From the NCBI RefSeq assembly GCF_007993035.1, contig NZ_VOOS01000001.1:186001-250000 (forward strand): a stretch of 64,000 nt of DNA, written 5' to 3'. The DNA is from Vicingus serpentipes (GTDB lineage Bacteria; Bacteroidota; Bacteroidia; Flavobacteriales_E; Vicingaceae). Positions 9,774 to 19,406 of this stretch are shown piece by piece. Numbering within the stretch: position 1 is the stretch's first letter; each line of letters opens with the position of its first letter. Both the position numbers and the translations under genes were made by a program. The notes beneath the pieces are model-generated. The model was not told the DNA's origin. It worked only from the letters and a program-made list of their open reading frames with translations, and did not search any database.

Positions 9774-9874
9774 ATCTAAAATTTTAATTTTTTATTGCTT
9801 ATTAATAGAATGCGAATTTAATAAAAGTTGATTAAGTAATTAAATGATTACTCGATTAAGTTCAATAAGAAATT

Positions 9875-9882
9875 TATCTTTG
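9875..9882 (+). promoter_or_regulatory. Bacteroidota -7 box (TATCTTTG) before the M61 peptidase
   Basis: A perfect match to TAnnTTTG, the -7 element of the Bacteroidota housekeeping sigma factor, lies 21 bases before the ATG at 9904. No convincing TTG is seen at -33. It supports the start at 9904, because the alternative in-frame ATG at 9844 would precede the promoter. Confidence 0.55.
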
Positions 9883-9903
9883 ATTTCTTTTAAAATTACA
9901 AAC

Positions 9904-11616
9904 ATGAAATATATTGTTTCTTACAAAAAACCAAATAACCATTATATTGATATTGAATTTATTATTGACAAAGTAGATTCTGATAAAATTAAAGTGCAAT
10001 TACCTGCATGGCGTCCAGGAAGATATGAGTTAGGAAATTTTGCCAAAAATGTTCAAAAATGGGAAGCTTTTAATTATAAAGGTGACAGATTATCTTCAAA
10101 AAAAATAACTAAAGATTTATGGGAAGTTGAAACAAATGGTACCTCGGAAGTTCATATTAAATATAATTATTTTGCCAACGAAATTAATGCTGGTTCATCT
10201 TATTTAGATGACAAACAACTTTATATTAATGGTGTTAACTGTTTTTTATATTTACCAAACAGACAAAATGAAGGCTGTGAATTAGAACTGAAAATACCTT
10301 CAACTTATAAAGTGGCAACTGGATTAACTCAAACATCAAAACACAACTTTAAAGCAAAAGATTTTCATGAACTAGTTGATTCTCCTTTTATAGCGAGTAA
10401 CAACCTTCAGCATTTTAGTTTTGATGAAAGTAATGTGAAATTTCATTTATGGTTTAATGGAGAATGTAAACCAGATTGGAATAAACTTGAAACTGATTTT
10501 AGAAAATTTATAAAAAATCAAATCGAAGCTTTTGGAGGTTTTCCTGTTAATGAATATCATTTCCTTTTCCAAATTCTAACCTATAGAACTTATCATGGTG
10601 TTGAGCATAGCAATTCAACTGTAATTAGCCTTGGTCCATCTTATGACATTATGAGAACTGAAGGATGGTATAATGAATTACTAGGAGTAAGTTCTCATGA
10701 GCTTTACCATACTTGGAATGTAAAACAAATTAGACCAACTGAAATGCTACCTTATGATTACAGCAAAGAGAATTATACTGTAATGGGCTATTTAGACGAA
10801 GGTGTGACAACTTATTATGGCGATAAATTTTTATTAACCTCAGGAGTATTTGACTGGGAACTATATGCAAAAACTTTTAATCAGTTGCTTGATAGACACT
10901 TTAATAATTTTGGAGTTAATAACTACTCAGTAGCTCAATCTTCTTTTGATACATGGTTAGATGGCTACGTAAAAGGTGCTCCTGGAAGAAAAGGTTCAAT
11001 TTATACGGAGGGTGCTTTAGTAGCTTTTATGACAGATATTTTTATTTTAAAAAACACCCAAAATAAAAAATCATTGAATACTGTAATGAAAACTTTATTT
11101 GAAGATTTTGCTAAAAAAGGACTTGGAGTTGGTGATGAAGATTACAAAAAAGTAATTGAAGAAGTTTCTGGAACTTCTTATGAAGATATCTACAACAATT
11201 ACATACATGGAAATAAAGATTATACCAATCTTTTAAAAGACGCACTTAATTACATAGGCTGTGAACTCTCGGTAGAGTTAAGCAAAAAACATAATGAAGC
11301 CTACTTAGGCTTTAAAGTACGTTATGAAAACGGGAGCTGTTTAATTGATAATATTTGTCATAACTCTTTAGCGGAACAAAAAGGGCTAGCTATAAATGAT
11401 GAAATAATTGCTATTAATGGTGTTAAAATAAACAATGACTTAGAGCTATGGAGCAATTATTTTATTAATGAAGAGATTGGACTTTCTATAAAACGAGAAT
11501 TAAGCACTATTACCAAAATCTCATTTATTCCGAATGAAAAATCAGTTGGTTTTTCTGATTATAAAATAATAAAATTAAAAGAAAACGATAATTATACACA
11601 TTGGAAAACTGTTTAA
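9904..11616 (+). CDS. M61-family metallopeptidase with PDZ domain
   Basis: A 570-residue protein. The N-terminal beta domain (about 1-160) is followed by a thermolysin-like domain with the zinc motif HELYHTWN (HExxH) and downstream YLDEGVTTYYGD, whose Glu is the expected third ligand. The M61 family (glycyl aminopeptidase type) is then confirmed by a C-terminal PDZ segment (about 480-560: LIDNICHNSLAEQKGLAINDEIIAING is only partly conserved). The frame is open from 9844, but the start at 9904 fits the family N-terminus and the -7 box at 9875. No signal peptide is visible with this start, so it is probably cytoplasmic. Substrate unknown. Confidence 0.88.
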   Translation: MKYIVSYKKPNNHYIDIEFIIDKVDSDKIKVQLPAWRPGRYELGNFAKNVQKWEAFNYKGDRLSSKKITKDLWEVETNGTSEVHIKYNYFANEINAGSSYLDDKQLYINGVNCFLYLPNRQNEGCELELKIPSTYKVATGLTQTSKHNFKAKDFHELVDSPFIASNNLQHFSFDESNVKFHLWFNGECKPDWNKLETDFRKFIKNQIEAFGGFPVNEYHFLFQILTYRTYHGVEHSNSTVISLGPSYDIMRTEGWYNELLGVSSHELYHTWNVKQIRPTEMLPYDYSKENYTVMGYLDEGVTTYYGDKFLLTSGVFDWELYAKTFNQLLDRHFNNFGVNNYSVAQSSFDTWLDGYVKGAPGRKGSIYTEGALVAFMTDIFILKNTQNKKSLNTVMKTLFEDFAKKGLGVGDEDYKKVIEEVSGTSYEDIYNNYIHGNKDYTNLLKDALNYIGCELSVELSKKHNEAYLGFKVRYENGSCLIDNICHNSLAEQKGLAINDEIIAINGVKINNDLELWSNYFINEEIGLSIKRELSTITKISFIPNEKSVGFSDYKIIKLKENDNYTHWKTV

Positions 11617-11779
11617 TTTAAACCAAAAGGCTTATTATTATTAATAAATTTGATTTTCGACGACTATTAAAAAACAATAGATTGTTAATAACATTGTATC
11701 GATAAAACTTGCTTTACTTTATTTTAATTTTTAGTTTAGTTACATCTAACAAATTAATTATTAATTAAATTAAAAAAAA

Positions 11780-12226
11780 ATGACAGAAGAATCTACTCAA
11801 GTAACAAGTGAAGCTGGAAAAAGACCAGTTTTTCTTACAGTAATTTGTATCTTATCATTTATTGCAGCTGGATTTGCAATTATTGGATACGTTACTGCTT
11901 TAACAGTAATGGGAGCTGCAGGTGCAGCGATGAGTGCTATGGAAGGCATGGAAGGTATGGAGGGCATGGAAGCTCTAACTTCAGCTGCCCCAAGTGCAGG
12001 TATGACATGGGCATACATTATCGTTGGTTTCTTAACTACTCTAGTTTCTCTATTTGGAGTTATTAAAATGTGGAAATTAAACAAACAAGGTTTTATGCTT
12101 TATGCTGGAGCTAGTGTTGTTTCTATGATTATGGGAATCATTTACAGTGGATTCGGAGTTATGGGATTAATCGTTCCTGTAGCATTCATCGTGATGTATT
12201 ACTTGAATTTAAAACACATGCATTAA
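11780..12226 (+). CDS. Small membrane protein with a Met-Glu-Gly repeat loop
   Basis: A 148-residue protein of unrecognised family. A short polar N-terminus is followed by a first membrane segment (about 18-40), then a loop carrying four tandem copies of the triplet MEG/MEA (AMEGMEGMEGMEA, about 54-66), then two or three further hydrophobic segments to the end (LIVPVAFIVMYYLNLKHMH). The tandem repeat is also visible at the DNA level as a 9-base unit around 11936-11971. It is a single-gene unit followed by a terminator, and the 163 bases before it are AT-rich with no clear promoter. It may be translocation- or envelope-associated, but no function can be assigned. Confidence 0.75.
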   Translation: MTEESTQVTSEAGKRPVFLTVICILSFIAAGFAIIGYVTALTVMGAAGAAMSAMEGMEGMEGMEALTSAAPSAGMTWAYIIVGFLTTLVSLFGVIKMWKLNKQGFMLYAGASVVSMIMGIIYSGFGVMGLIVPVAFIVMYYLNLKHMH

Positions 12227-12245
12227 GAAATTTATTTTTCTATTA

Positions 12246-12275
12246 AAAAGGCTGTTTAATTAACAGCCTTTTTTT
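12246..12275 (+). terminator. Rho-independent terminator
   Basis: A hairpin with arms AAAGGCTGTT and AACAGCCTTT around a TAATT loop is followed by a run of T. It lies 20 bases after the small membrane protein ending at 12226. Confidence 0.9.
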
Positions 12276-12288
12276 ATATATTTACCAC

Positions 12289-12627
12289 ATGGAAAATCAA
12301 AATTTAAACACTCAGCAAGCCTTACCTAACTCAACAGCAGTGTTGGTTTTAGGAATTTTATCTATTGTATTTTGTTTCTGCTATGGTATAATAGGGACTA
12401 TACTTGGAATAATAGGTATTGTTATGGCTAGTAAATCCAATAAGATATACCTTGCATCTCCAGAAAGCTATAGCGAAAGCTCATATAAAAATATGAAAGC
12501 AGGAAGAGTTTGTGCTATTATTGGAACATGCTTATCTGGTTTATATCTTTTAATCATGCTAATTTACATAGCATTTGTGGGTACCCTACTTACATCTATG
12601 CCTTGGGAGCAAATGTTAAATCAATAG
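12289..12627 (+). CDS. Small Cys-containing membrane protein (resembles the 'CCC motif'/DUF4190-type family)
   Basis: A 112-residue protein. A polar, Gln/Asn-rich N-terminus (~16 residues) is followed by a hydrophobic hairpin with a CFCYG motif (about 17-45) and a glycine-rich GIIGTILGIIG turn. A soluble segment with YSESSYKNMKAGRVCAIIG and a last helix (about 75-100) complete it. The layout resembles the small CCC-motif membrane proteins frequent in flavobacteria and, more distantly, DUF4190; this is recognition by eye only. It follows the terminator at 12246 by 14 bases and converges on hutI, so it is probably its own unit. Function unknown. Confidence 0.7.
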   Translation: MENQNLNTQQALPNSTAVLVLGILSIVFCFCYGIIGTILGIIGIVMASKSNKIYLASPESYSESSYKNMKAGRVCAIIGTCLSGLYLLIMLIYIAFVGTLLTSMPWEQMLNQ

Positions 12628-12673
12628 TATTGATGTATAATATAAAAAAAAAGGAGCTATAAATTATTTGCTT

Positions 12674-13924
12674 CTAACTCATTAATTTTCCATTAATAAT
12701 AACTTGCTCTATTTGGTTATGTCCAAAATAATAAGGTAAGTGAGCTATTGAACTTATTTCTTCTGTAATAAAAATATTTGCTTTTTTTCCAACAGTTATG
12801 CTGCCATGAGTTTTTTCTAAACCCATTGCATAAGCTGCATTTATTGTAGCTGCATTTATTGCTTGCTCAGGAGTCAACTTCATATAAATACAAGCTAGTG
12901 ATAATACAAAACTCATGTTACCAGATGGAGTTGAACCCGGATTAAAATCGGTAGCTAAAGCAATAGGCAATCCTTTTTCAATTAATTGTTTTGCAGGAGC
13001 ATAAGGAATATTCAAAAAGAATGAACAAGAAGGCAACAATGTTGGCATTACCTCAGATTTTGATAAATCACTAATATCTTGGTCAGTCATTACTTCTAAA
13101 TGATCAACAGATAAAGCATTATTTTTTATTCCTACCTGTATACCTCCTATTGATGTAAATTGATTCACATGAATTTTAGGAATTAAACCAATCTTGATTC
13201 CAGCCTCTAATATTTCATTTGTTTCTTCTGGAGTATAATAATTCGTTTCACAAAAAGTATCTATAAAATCTGCCAAATGTTCTTTTTCAATTATTGGCAG
13301 CATTTCATTAATAATTAAATCAATATAACCTCTCCTATTTTCTTTAAATTCAGCAGGAATAGCGTGAGCGCCTAAGAAATTAGCCTTAATAGTAATTTCA
13401 CAACTCTCTTTTAATCGCTTAATAACTCTTAACATTTTTAACTCAGCATCTAAACTTAAACCATACCCACTTTTTATTTCAACAGCACCAGTACCAGTTA
13501 ATTGTATTTCTTTAATACGTTTTAAAGCTCCTTTATACAATTCTTCTTCCGATGCATTTTGTAGTTTTTTAGCTGAATTTAAAATTCCACCACCTTTAGC
13601 AGCAATTTCTTGATAGGTCAACCCCTTAATTCTATCTACAAATTCTTCCTCACGAGTTTTAGCAAAAACAATATGCGTATGCGAATCGCACCAAGCAGGA
13701 AAAACCATTTTACCTGAAGCATCAATTATTTCCAAATCATTCCAATCTGTAATTTCAGGAAAATCAATCATATCACCAAACCCGATAATAGTATCATCTT
13801 CAATTGCCAACCAAGCACTTTTTATTGTTGAAAGATTAGCCATCTCATCGCCAGAAAACTTTATTACATTCGCATCAAGAACCTGAACTAGTTCCTTAAT
13901 ATTTTTAATTAAAATTTTACTCAT
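12674..13924 (-). CDS. hutI: Imidazolonepropionase
   Basis: A 416-residue amidohydrolase-superfamily enzyme. It shows the metal-binding CDSHTHIVFA motif, EIKSGYGLS typical of HutI, GAHAIPAEFKENR, HVNQFTSIGG, SVDHLEVM and LATDFNPGS with the late metal-ligand Asp. It hydrolyses 4-imidazolone-5-propanoate to N-formimino-glutamate in histidine degradation. No hutH, hutU or hutG lies nearby, so the pathway genes are scattered or incomplete. The start at 13924 (MSKILIKNI) is preferred over an in-frame ATG at 13939 because a -7 box ends 4 bases before it. Confidence 0.95.
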   Translation of the reverse strand: MSKILIKNIKELVQVLDANVIKFSGDEMANLSTIKSAWLAIEDDTIIGFGDMIDFPEITDWNDLEIIDASGKMVFPAWCDSHTHIVFAKTREEEFVDRIKGLTYQEIAAKGGGILNSAKKLQNASEEELYKGALKRIKEIQLTGTGAVEIKSGYGLSLDAELKMLRVIKRLKESCEITIKANFLGAHAIPAEFKENRRGYIDLIINEMLPIIEKEHLADFIDTFCETNYYTPEETNEILEAGIKIGLIPKIHVNQFTSIGGIQVGIKNNALSVDHLEVMTDQDISDLSKSEVMPTLLPSCSFFLNIPYAPAKQLIEKGLPIALATDFNPGSTPSGNMSFVLSLACIYMKLTPEQAINAATINAAYAMGLEKTHGSITVGKKANIFITEEISSIAHLPYYFGHNQIEQVIINGKLMS

Positions 13925-13928
13925 ATTC

Positions 13929-13936
13929 CAAAAGTA
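13929..13936 (-). promoter_or_regulatory. -7 box (TACTTTTG) abutting the hutI start
   Basis: On the minus strand a perfect TAnnTTTG ends 4 bases before the hutI ATG. If used, transcription would begin at or next to the start codon, so the message would be leaderless or nearly so. No TTG is found at the usual -33 distance. Confidence 0.5.
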
Positions 13937-14002
13937 CAAGATTCTAGTATATTTCTTAATTATTTGTACTTTGAATAGTTAATTAATTTTCGACCCTTTT
14001 TA

Positions 14003-14034
14003 TTGTCCCGTTTAGCTTAAGATTAGTTACTTTG
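14003..14034 (+). promoter_or_regulatory. Candidate promoter for aroC (TTG ... TTACTTTG)
   Basis: A TTG at 14003-14005 is separated by 21 bases from TTACTTTG at 14027-14034, which matches TAnnTTTG except at its second base. The box ends 7 bases before the aroC ATG at 14042, giving a very short leader. It is divergent from the hutI promoter in the same 117-base gap. Confidence 0.45.
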
Positions 14035-14041
14035 TAAGATT

Positions 14042-15121
14042 ATGGCAGGAAATACATTTGGAACTCTTTTTAAGCTAACAACCTTTGGCGAATCTCATGG
14101 GATTGCTCTTGGTGGTGTTATAGATGGTTGTCCAGCAGGATTAGTTATTGATGAAGCATTTATTCAAAGTGAATTAGACAAAAGAAAACCTGGTCAATCA
14201 AGAATTACAACTCAACGAAAAGAAGCTGATAAAGTTGAATTCTTGTCTGGCATTTTTGAAGGAAAAACTACTGGTACACCAATAGGTTTTACCATTTATA
14301 ATACCAACGAAAAATCAAAAGACTACGATCATATTAAAGATAGTTTTAGACCTTCACATGCCGATTTTACTTATGAAGCAAAATATGGACATAGAGATTA
14401 TAGAGGTGGTGGTAGAAGCTCTGCAAGAGAAACAGCAAGTAGAGTTGTTGGCGGAGCAATAGCTAAACTAATATTAAAGCATTACAACATTAATATTAAT
14501 GCTTATGTTACTCAAGCGGGTAAGCTCAAATTAGATAACCCTTATACTTTTTATAATTTAGAAGATACTTATAATAATCCTGCTCGTTGCCCAGATGAAA
14601 AAATGGCGCAACAAATGTTTGATTACATAGATGAGATTAGGAAAGAAGGTGATACTATTGGAGGAATAACAACGTGTGTGGTAAAAGGATGCCCTATTGG
14701 ATTAGGTTCTCCAGTTTTTGATAGATTAGAAGCGGATTTAGCAAAAGCGATGCTAAGCATAAATGCAACAAAAGGTTTTGAAATTGGCTCTGGTTTTAAT
14801 GGTGTTAATCTAAAAGGCTCTGAGCATAACGATGAATTTTATACAGAAGGAGATTTTATTAAAACCAAAACAAACAACTCTGGTGGGGTTCAAGGTGGAA
14901 TAAGTAACGGAGAAGATATTTACTTTAACGTAGCATTTAAACCTGTTGCTACTATTATGAAGCCTCAAAATTCTATCGACAAAAACGGAAAGAATGTTAT
15001 TGTAAACGGTAAAGGTCGCCATGACCCTTGTGTTTTACCTAGAGCAATAGCTATTGTTGAAGCAATGGCTGCAATGGTAATTTTAGACCATCTATTAATT
15101 AATAAAACCACAACACTTTAA
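14042..15121 (+). CDS. aroC: Chorismate synthase
   Basis: The 359-residue length is standard for AroC. Signature segments are present: [18 protein letters not shown] at the start, [30 protein letters not shown] with the FMN/EPSP-binding arginines, and [13 protein letters not shown]. The C-terminal [18 protein letters not shown] is also present. It converts 5-enolpyruvylshikimate-3-phosphate to chorismate, the branch point for aromatic amino acids, folate and menaquinone, using reduced FMN. The downstream symporter starts 5 bases after its stop, so the two are likely co-transcribed although functionally unrelated on current evidence. Confidence 0.98.
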   Translation: MAGNTFGTLFKLTTFGESHGIALGGVIDGCPAGLVIDEAFIQSELDKRKPGQSRITTQRKEADKVEFLSGIFEGKTTGTPIGFTIYNTNEKSKDYDHIKDSFRPSHADFTYEAKYGHRDYRGGGRSSARETASRVVGGAIAKLILKHYNININAYVTQAGKLKLDNPYTFYNLEDTYNNPARCPDEKMAQQMFDYIDEIRKEGDTIGGITTCVVKGCPIGLGSPVFDRLEADLAKAMLSINATKGFEIGSGFNGVNLKGSEHNDEFYTEGDFIKTKTNNSGGVQGGISNGEDIYFNVAFKPVATIMKPQNSIDKNGKNVIVNGKGRHDPCVLPRAIAIVEAMAAMVILDHLLINKTTTL

Positions 15122-15126
15122 AGCAT

Positions 15127-16431
15127 ATGAAAAATCTAGCATTACATTGGAAAATTTTGATAGGAATGTTGTTAGGTGTTGCTTTTGCGCTGCTAATGGT
15201 TCAGTTTAGCTGGGGAAGTGATTTTATAAAAGATTGGATAAAACCTTTTGGTAAAATGTTTATTAATGCATTAAAATTAATAGCAGTTCCATTAATCTTA
15301 GCTTCATTAATCAAAGGTGTTTCTGATTTAAAAGATATTTCAAAACTTTCTAAAATGGGTGGTAAAACTATTGCTACCTACATCGTAACTACTGTTTTTG
15401 CTGTTTCTATTGGTTTAGTTGTTGTTAATGTAATTAAACCAGGAAAAAGTATAAGTGAAGAAACTCGAGCAGAATTATTAGAAAACTACAAAGAAGATGC
15501 TTCAAAAAGTAAAGAAGCTGCATTAAAACAAAAAGATAGTGGTCCTTTACAAGCTTTACAAGATTTGATTCCTGACAACATTATTTCTGCTGCAGGCAAC
15601 AACAGAAACATGTTACAAATAATTGTATTTGCAGTGTTTTTTGGAATTGGGTTAATCCTAATCCCTGCTGATAAATCAAAACCTGTTAAAGATTTCTTTG
15701 ATGGATTTAACGAAGTAATCCTTAAATTAATAGACCTAATAATGCTTGCTGCTCCAGTTGGAGTCTTTGCTTTATTAGCAACTCTTGTTGCTGAATCTCC
15801 GAGTTTAGATTTATTTCAAGCCTTATTATGGTATGCATTTTCAGTTGTTTTAGGTTTAGCTATAATGATTGGTTTCTATGTTTTAATAGTTAAAATTTTC
15901 ACTAAAAAATCGCCAAGTTTCTTTTTTAAAGGAATTTCACCTGCACAACTTCTTGCATTTTCAACTAGTTCTAGTGCTGCAACATTGCCTGTAACTATGG
16001 AAAGAGTTGAAGAGCATTTAGGTGTTGAAGAAGAAGTTGCCAGTTTTGTTTTACCTATTGGAGCTACAATTAATATGGATGGTACAAGTTTATACCAAGC
16101 TGTTGCAGCTGTTTTTATTGCTCAAACTTTTGGTATGGATTTAAGTTTGGGTGCACAATTAGGTATTATTGTTACTGCAACATTAGCATCAATTGGTTCT
16201 GCTGCAGTTCCTGGTGCTGGAATGGTGATGTTGGTTATTGTACTTGGTCAAGCAGGTATTCCAGAAGCTGGTTTAGCGTTAATTTTTGCGATAGATAGAC
16301 CTTTAGACATGTGTAGAACAACAGTAAATGTAACCGGAGATGCTGCTGTATCTATGATTATTGCTAATTCATTTGGAAAACTAAGAGAACCAATCGTTAA
16401 AAATTGGGACGACAACTATCCTAAAAAATAA
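15127..16431 (+). CDS. Dicarboxylate/amino acid:cation symporter (DAACS, GltP/DctA type)
   Basis: A 434-residue polytopic protein. Family landmarks are seen: the serine-rich hairpin FSTSSSAATLPVTM, the NMDGTSLYQAVAAVFIAQ unwound-helix motif that binds sodium or protons, the second hairpin LASIGSAAVPGAGMVML and the DRPLDMCRTTVNVTGD substrate-binding helix. The Arg in the DRPLDMCRTT stretch is the residue that contacts acidic side chains in glutamate/aspartate carriers, so an acidic substrate is likely. A charged insertion of about 30 residues (EETRAELLENYKEDASKS, about 115-145) lies in a loop. It follows aroC by 5 bases. Confidence 0.93.
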   Translation: MKNLALHWKILIGMLLGVAFALLMVQFSWGSDFIKDWIKPFGKMFINALKLIAVPLILASLIKGVSDLKDISKLSKMGGKTIATYIVTTVFAVSIGLVVVNVIKPGKSISEETRAELLENYKEDASKSKEAALKQKDSGPLQALQDLIPDNIISAAGNNRNMLQIIVFAVFFGIGLILIPADKSKPVKDFFDGFNEVILKLIDLIMLAAPVGVFALLATLVAESPSLDLFQALLWYAFSVVLGLAIMIGFYVLIVKIFTKKSPSFFFKGISPAQLLAFSTSSSAATLPVTMERVEEHLGVEEEVASFVLPIGATINMDGTSLYQAVAAVFIAQTFGMDLSLGAQLGIIVTATLASIGSAAVPGAGMVMLVIVLGQAGIPEAGLALIFAIDRPLDMCRTTVNVTGDAAVSMIIANSFGKLREPIVKNWDDNYPKK

Positions 16432-16578
16432 ATTCATTCTAAGCATTTTTCAACATTCTATAATCATTTAAATTTAACTCAAAATAGAGTAATATTTCTT
16501 CTATCTTTTTGTTACTTTTATTCGTTTAAAAATATCTAGTAAAACATTAGACAAAACCTTTTTAATTCTCAAACAACC

Positions 16579-19395
16579 ATGAAAAAAATTCTTAAAATTT
16601 TCGGCTACACATTTTTAGTTTTAATTCTTTTAATTATTGCTCTTCCTTTTATGTTTAAAGGAAAAATAGTTGAAATGGTAAAAGAAGAAACTAATGCCAT
16701 GTTAAATGCTAAAGTTGATTTTGGTGAATTTGATATGGGTTTAATTAGCACTTTCCCAAATTTTAATTTTGAAATCGAAAATGTAAAAGTAGAGGGAGTT
16801 GATAAATTTGAAGGTGTAATGTTAGCAGACATAAAGAATCTTTCGTTAAAAGTAGATTTAATGAGTGTTATAAGTGGTGATGAGATAAATATTAAATCGA
16901 TTCACATAACTGAGCCTAGAATTATTGCTATGGTTTTAGCTGATACTACTGCAAACTGGGACATTGTTAAAGCAACAGGAGAAGTTGTTGAGGAAGAAGT
17001 TACCGAAGAAAGTGCTTCTGCATTTAAGTTAGGTTTAAAAGATGTAACCATAACTAATGGTTATGTGTTATACAAAGATGAAACCATGGATTTATTCACC
17101 GAAATTAAAGGTTTAAACTTTAATATGAATGGTGATATGACTGCTGATGTAACTAACTTAAATACTCATACTACAATAGATGAATTTAATTTAGGAATGG
17201 AAGGTATTGATTACATGAAAAAAGCAATAATAGTTGCTGATGCTGACCTTGAAGCTGATTTATTAAACTCTAAATACACTTTTAAAGAAAATGAATTTAA
17301 AATAAATGAATTGATTTTAGGAATGGATGGTTGGTTAGCAATGCCAGCAGATGATATTGATATGGAATTGACTTTTGGAGCTAAAAAAACAGCCTTTAAA
17401 AACATTTTATCTTTAGTACCTGTAGTCTATATGACTGATTTTGCTTCTGTTAAAACAGATGGTAAACTAGCGTTAGATGGACATGCAAAAGGAACTTACT
17501 CAGAAACTAAGATGCCTGCTTTTGGATTAAACTTAGTTGTAGAAAAAGCAATGTTTAAATATCCTGACTTACCTAAATCTGTAAACAATATTAATATTGA
17601 TTTACATGTTACCAATCCTGATGGTGATTTAGATCATACTATAGTAGATTTGAAAACTTTCCACATGGAAATGGCAGGAAACCCAATTGATGCAAATCTT
17701 TATGTAAAAACTCCTATTTCTGATGCAGATATTAAAGCTGGCTTAAAAGCTGACTTTAGCTTAGCAAGTCTTCAAGATGTAATGCCTTTAGAAGGTGATC
17801 AATTAGAAGGTGATATAAAATCAGACTTGAGTGTTGCTGGTAAAATGTCTGCTATTGAGCAAGAACGTTACCAAGACTTTCATGCAGAAGGTAGCTTTAG
17901 TATTGCTAATATGAATTACAAAAGCGATTCACTTCCTTATGATGTTTACTTAAACATCTTAACACTTAATTTTTCTCCTCAATTTGTTGAATTGGCTCAA
18001 TTTGATTCTAAAATTGGGAAAACCGATATTCAAGCAAATGGTAGAATTGATAATATTATTTCTTACGTATTTAGTGATGATGAGGAATTAACTGGAACAT
18101 TTAATGTAAACTCTACTCTACTAGATTTAAATGAGTTTATGAGTGAGGAAGAAGTAGCTTCAACAGAAGAAAGCACTTCAGTAGAAGAAGAGCCATTAGC
18201 AGTTGTCGAAGTTCCAAAAAACATCAACTTTACTTTAAAATCAACCTTTAAGAAAGTTATTTATGATAACATCGAAATTGATGATATGAATGGTTTATTG
18301 ACTGTTAAAAATCAGAAAGTATCAATGGATAATTTAGACATGAAATTATTGGATGGCGCTATGATTATGGATGGTTATTATGAAACTACAAACCCAGTCG
18401 AACCAAGTTTTAAATTTGATATGGATATTAAAGATTTTGATGTGGAAAAAGTAGCTACTACATTTAATTCCATTACCGAAATGGCTCCAATTGTAAAAAA
18501 TTGTAAAGGTAAATTTGGAACTAAATTGGCAATTAATGGTGTTTTCAATGAGCAAATGGAACCAAACTTAAATACCTTAAATGGTAACGGGAACATGAAA
18601 ACCAAAAACATGCAAGTAGTAGATTTTAAAGCTATGAACAAACTTGCAGATGCTCTTAAAAATGAAAAACTTAGAAAAATAGACATTAACGATGTAAACA
18701 TTTCTTACCAAATTAAAGACGGTAGAGTTTATACTGATCCTTTTGATGTTAAAATGGGAAATACAAAAGGAAAAATGTCAGGTTCTAGTGGTATAGACCA
18801 AACCATAGACTATAAAATGGCTCTTAAAATACCAAGTAAAGATTTAGGAGTAAGTGCCGCAATGGACAAAATGAATGCTCAAGCTTCAGGTCTTGGTTTA
18901 GATTTAAAAGCTGCCGAAACTGTTGATGTAGATGTATTAATTGGCGGAACATTTACTGAACCAAAAATTTCTACGAGTTTAAAAGGCATGGCTAACTCTA
19001 TGGTTGACAATGTAAAAGAGCAAATAAAAGAAAAAATAAATGAAGAAGTTGACAAAGCAAAAGATAAAGCAATTGAAGAAGCTAAAAAACAGGCACAGAA
19101 TTTGAAGGATGAAGCTAAAAAACAAGCTGATAAAATAAGATCTGAAGGTAAAAAAGCTGCAGATGATATTAGAGCTAAAGCAAATGCCGAAGCAGATAAA
19201 TTGAAAAATAAAGGAGGCAATTTCATTGAGAAAAAAGCAAATGAGATTGCTGCTAAAAAATTAGCTGAAGAAGGTGAAAAACAAGCTCAAAAAGTAGAAG
19301 CTGAAGCAAATAAAAAAGCAAACGACGTTGAAGCTAAAGCACAACAAGAAGCAGATAAGTTAGTTGCTGATTCGGAAGCAAAGATTAAAAAATAA
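16579..19395 (+). CDS. AsmA-like envelope protein with a long charged helical C-terminal tail
   Basis: A 938-residue protein. It has an N-terminal membrane anchor (about 5-26, VLILLIIALPFMF) followed by an AsmA/TamB-type beta-rich domain with the usual ISGDEINIKSIHITEPRI and FKLGLKDVTITNGYVLYKDE patterns through about residue 815. AsmA-like proteins span the periplasm and are thought to move lipids or help outer-membrane assembly. The last ~120 residues are Ala/Lys/Glu/Asp/Gln-rich repeats (EEAKKQAQNLKDEAKKQADK and similar) predicted to be continuous amphipathic helix, resembling LEA-type or apolipoprotein-like tails. The PorE-like gene starts 11 bases later, suggesting one transcript. The 147 bases upstream are AT-rich without a clear promoter. 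Confidence 0.87.
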   Translation: MKKILKIFGYTFLVLILLIIALPFMFKGKIVEMVKEETNAMLNAKVDFGEFDMGLISTFPNFNFEIENVKVEGVDKFEGVMLADIKNLSLKVDLMSVISGDEINIKSIHITEPRIIAMVLADTTANWDIVKATGEVVEEEVTEESASAFKLGLKDVTITNGYVLYKDETMDLFTEIKGLNFNMNGDMTADVTNLNTHTTIDEFNLGMEGIDYMKKAIIVADADLEADLLNSKYTFKENEFKINELILGMDGWLAMPADDIDMELTFGAKKTAFKNILSLVPVVYMTDFASVKTDGKLALDGHAKGTYSETKMPAFGLNLVVEKAMFKYPDLPKSVNNINIDLHVTNPDGDLDHTIVDLKTFHMEMAGNPIDANLYVKTPISDADIKAGLKADFSLASLQDVMPLEGDQLEGDIKSDLSVAGKMSAIEQERYQDFHAEGSFSIANMNYKSDSLPYDVYLNILTLNFSPQFVELAQFDSKIGKTDIQANGRIDNIISYVFSDDEELTGTFNVNSTLLDLNEFMSEEEVASTEESTSVEEEPLAVVEVPKNINFTLKSTFKKVIYDNIEIDDMNGLLTVKNQKVSMDNLDMKLLDGAMIMDGYYETTNPVEPSFKFDMDIKDFDVEKVATTFNSITEMAPIVKNCKGKFGTKLAINGVFNEQMEPNLNTLNGNGNMKTKNMQVVDFKAMNKLADALKNEKLRKIDINDVNISYQIKDGRVYTDPFDVKMGNTKGKMSGSSGIDQTIDYKMALKIPSKDLGVSAAMDKMNAQASGLGLDLKAAETVDVDVLIGGTFTEPKISTSLKGMANSMVDNVKEQIKEKINEEVDKAKDKAIEEAKKQAQNLKDEAKKQADKIRSEGKKAADDIRAKANAEADKLKNKGGNFIEKKANEIAAKKLAEEGEKQAQKVEAEANKKANDVEAKAQQEADKLVADSEAKIKK

Positions 19396-19406
19396 TTAAT
19401 TATAGC

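Noticed and set aside
9844-9903. Longer start for the M61 peptidase
   Set aside because: The 20 extra residues precede a -7 box and do not look like a signal peptide or conserved sequence.
11667-11690. Terminator-like palindrome AACAATAGATTGTT after the M61 gene
   Set aside because: The stem is only six base pairs, all but one A-T, and has no T-tract.
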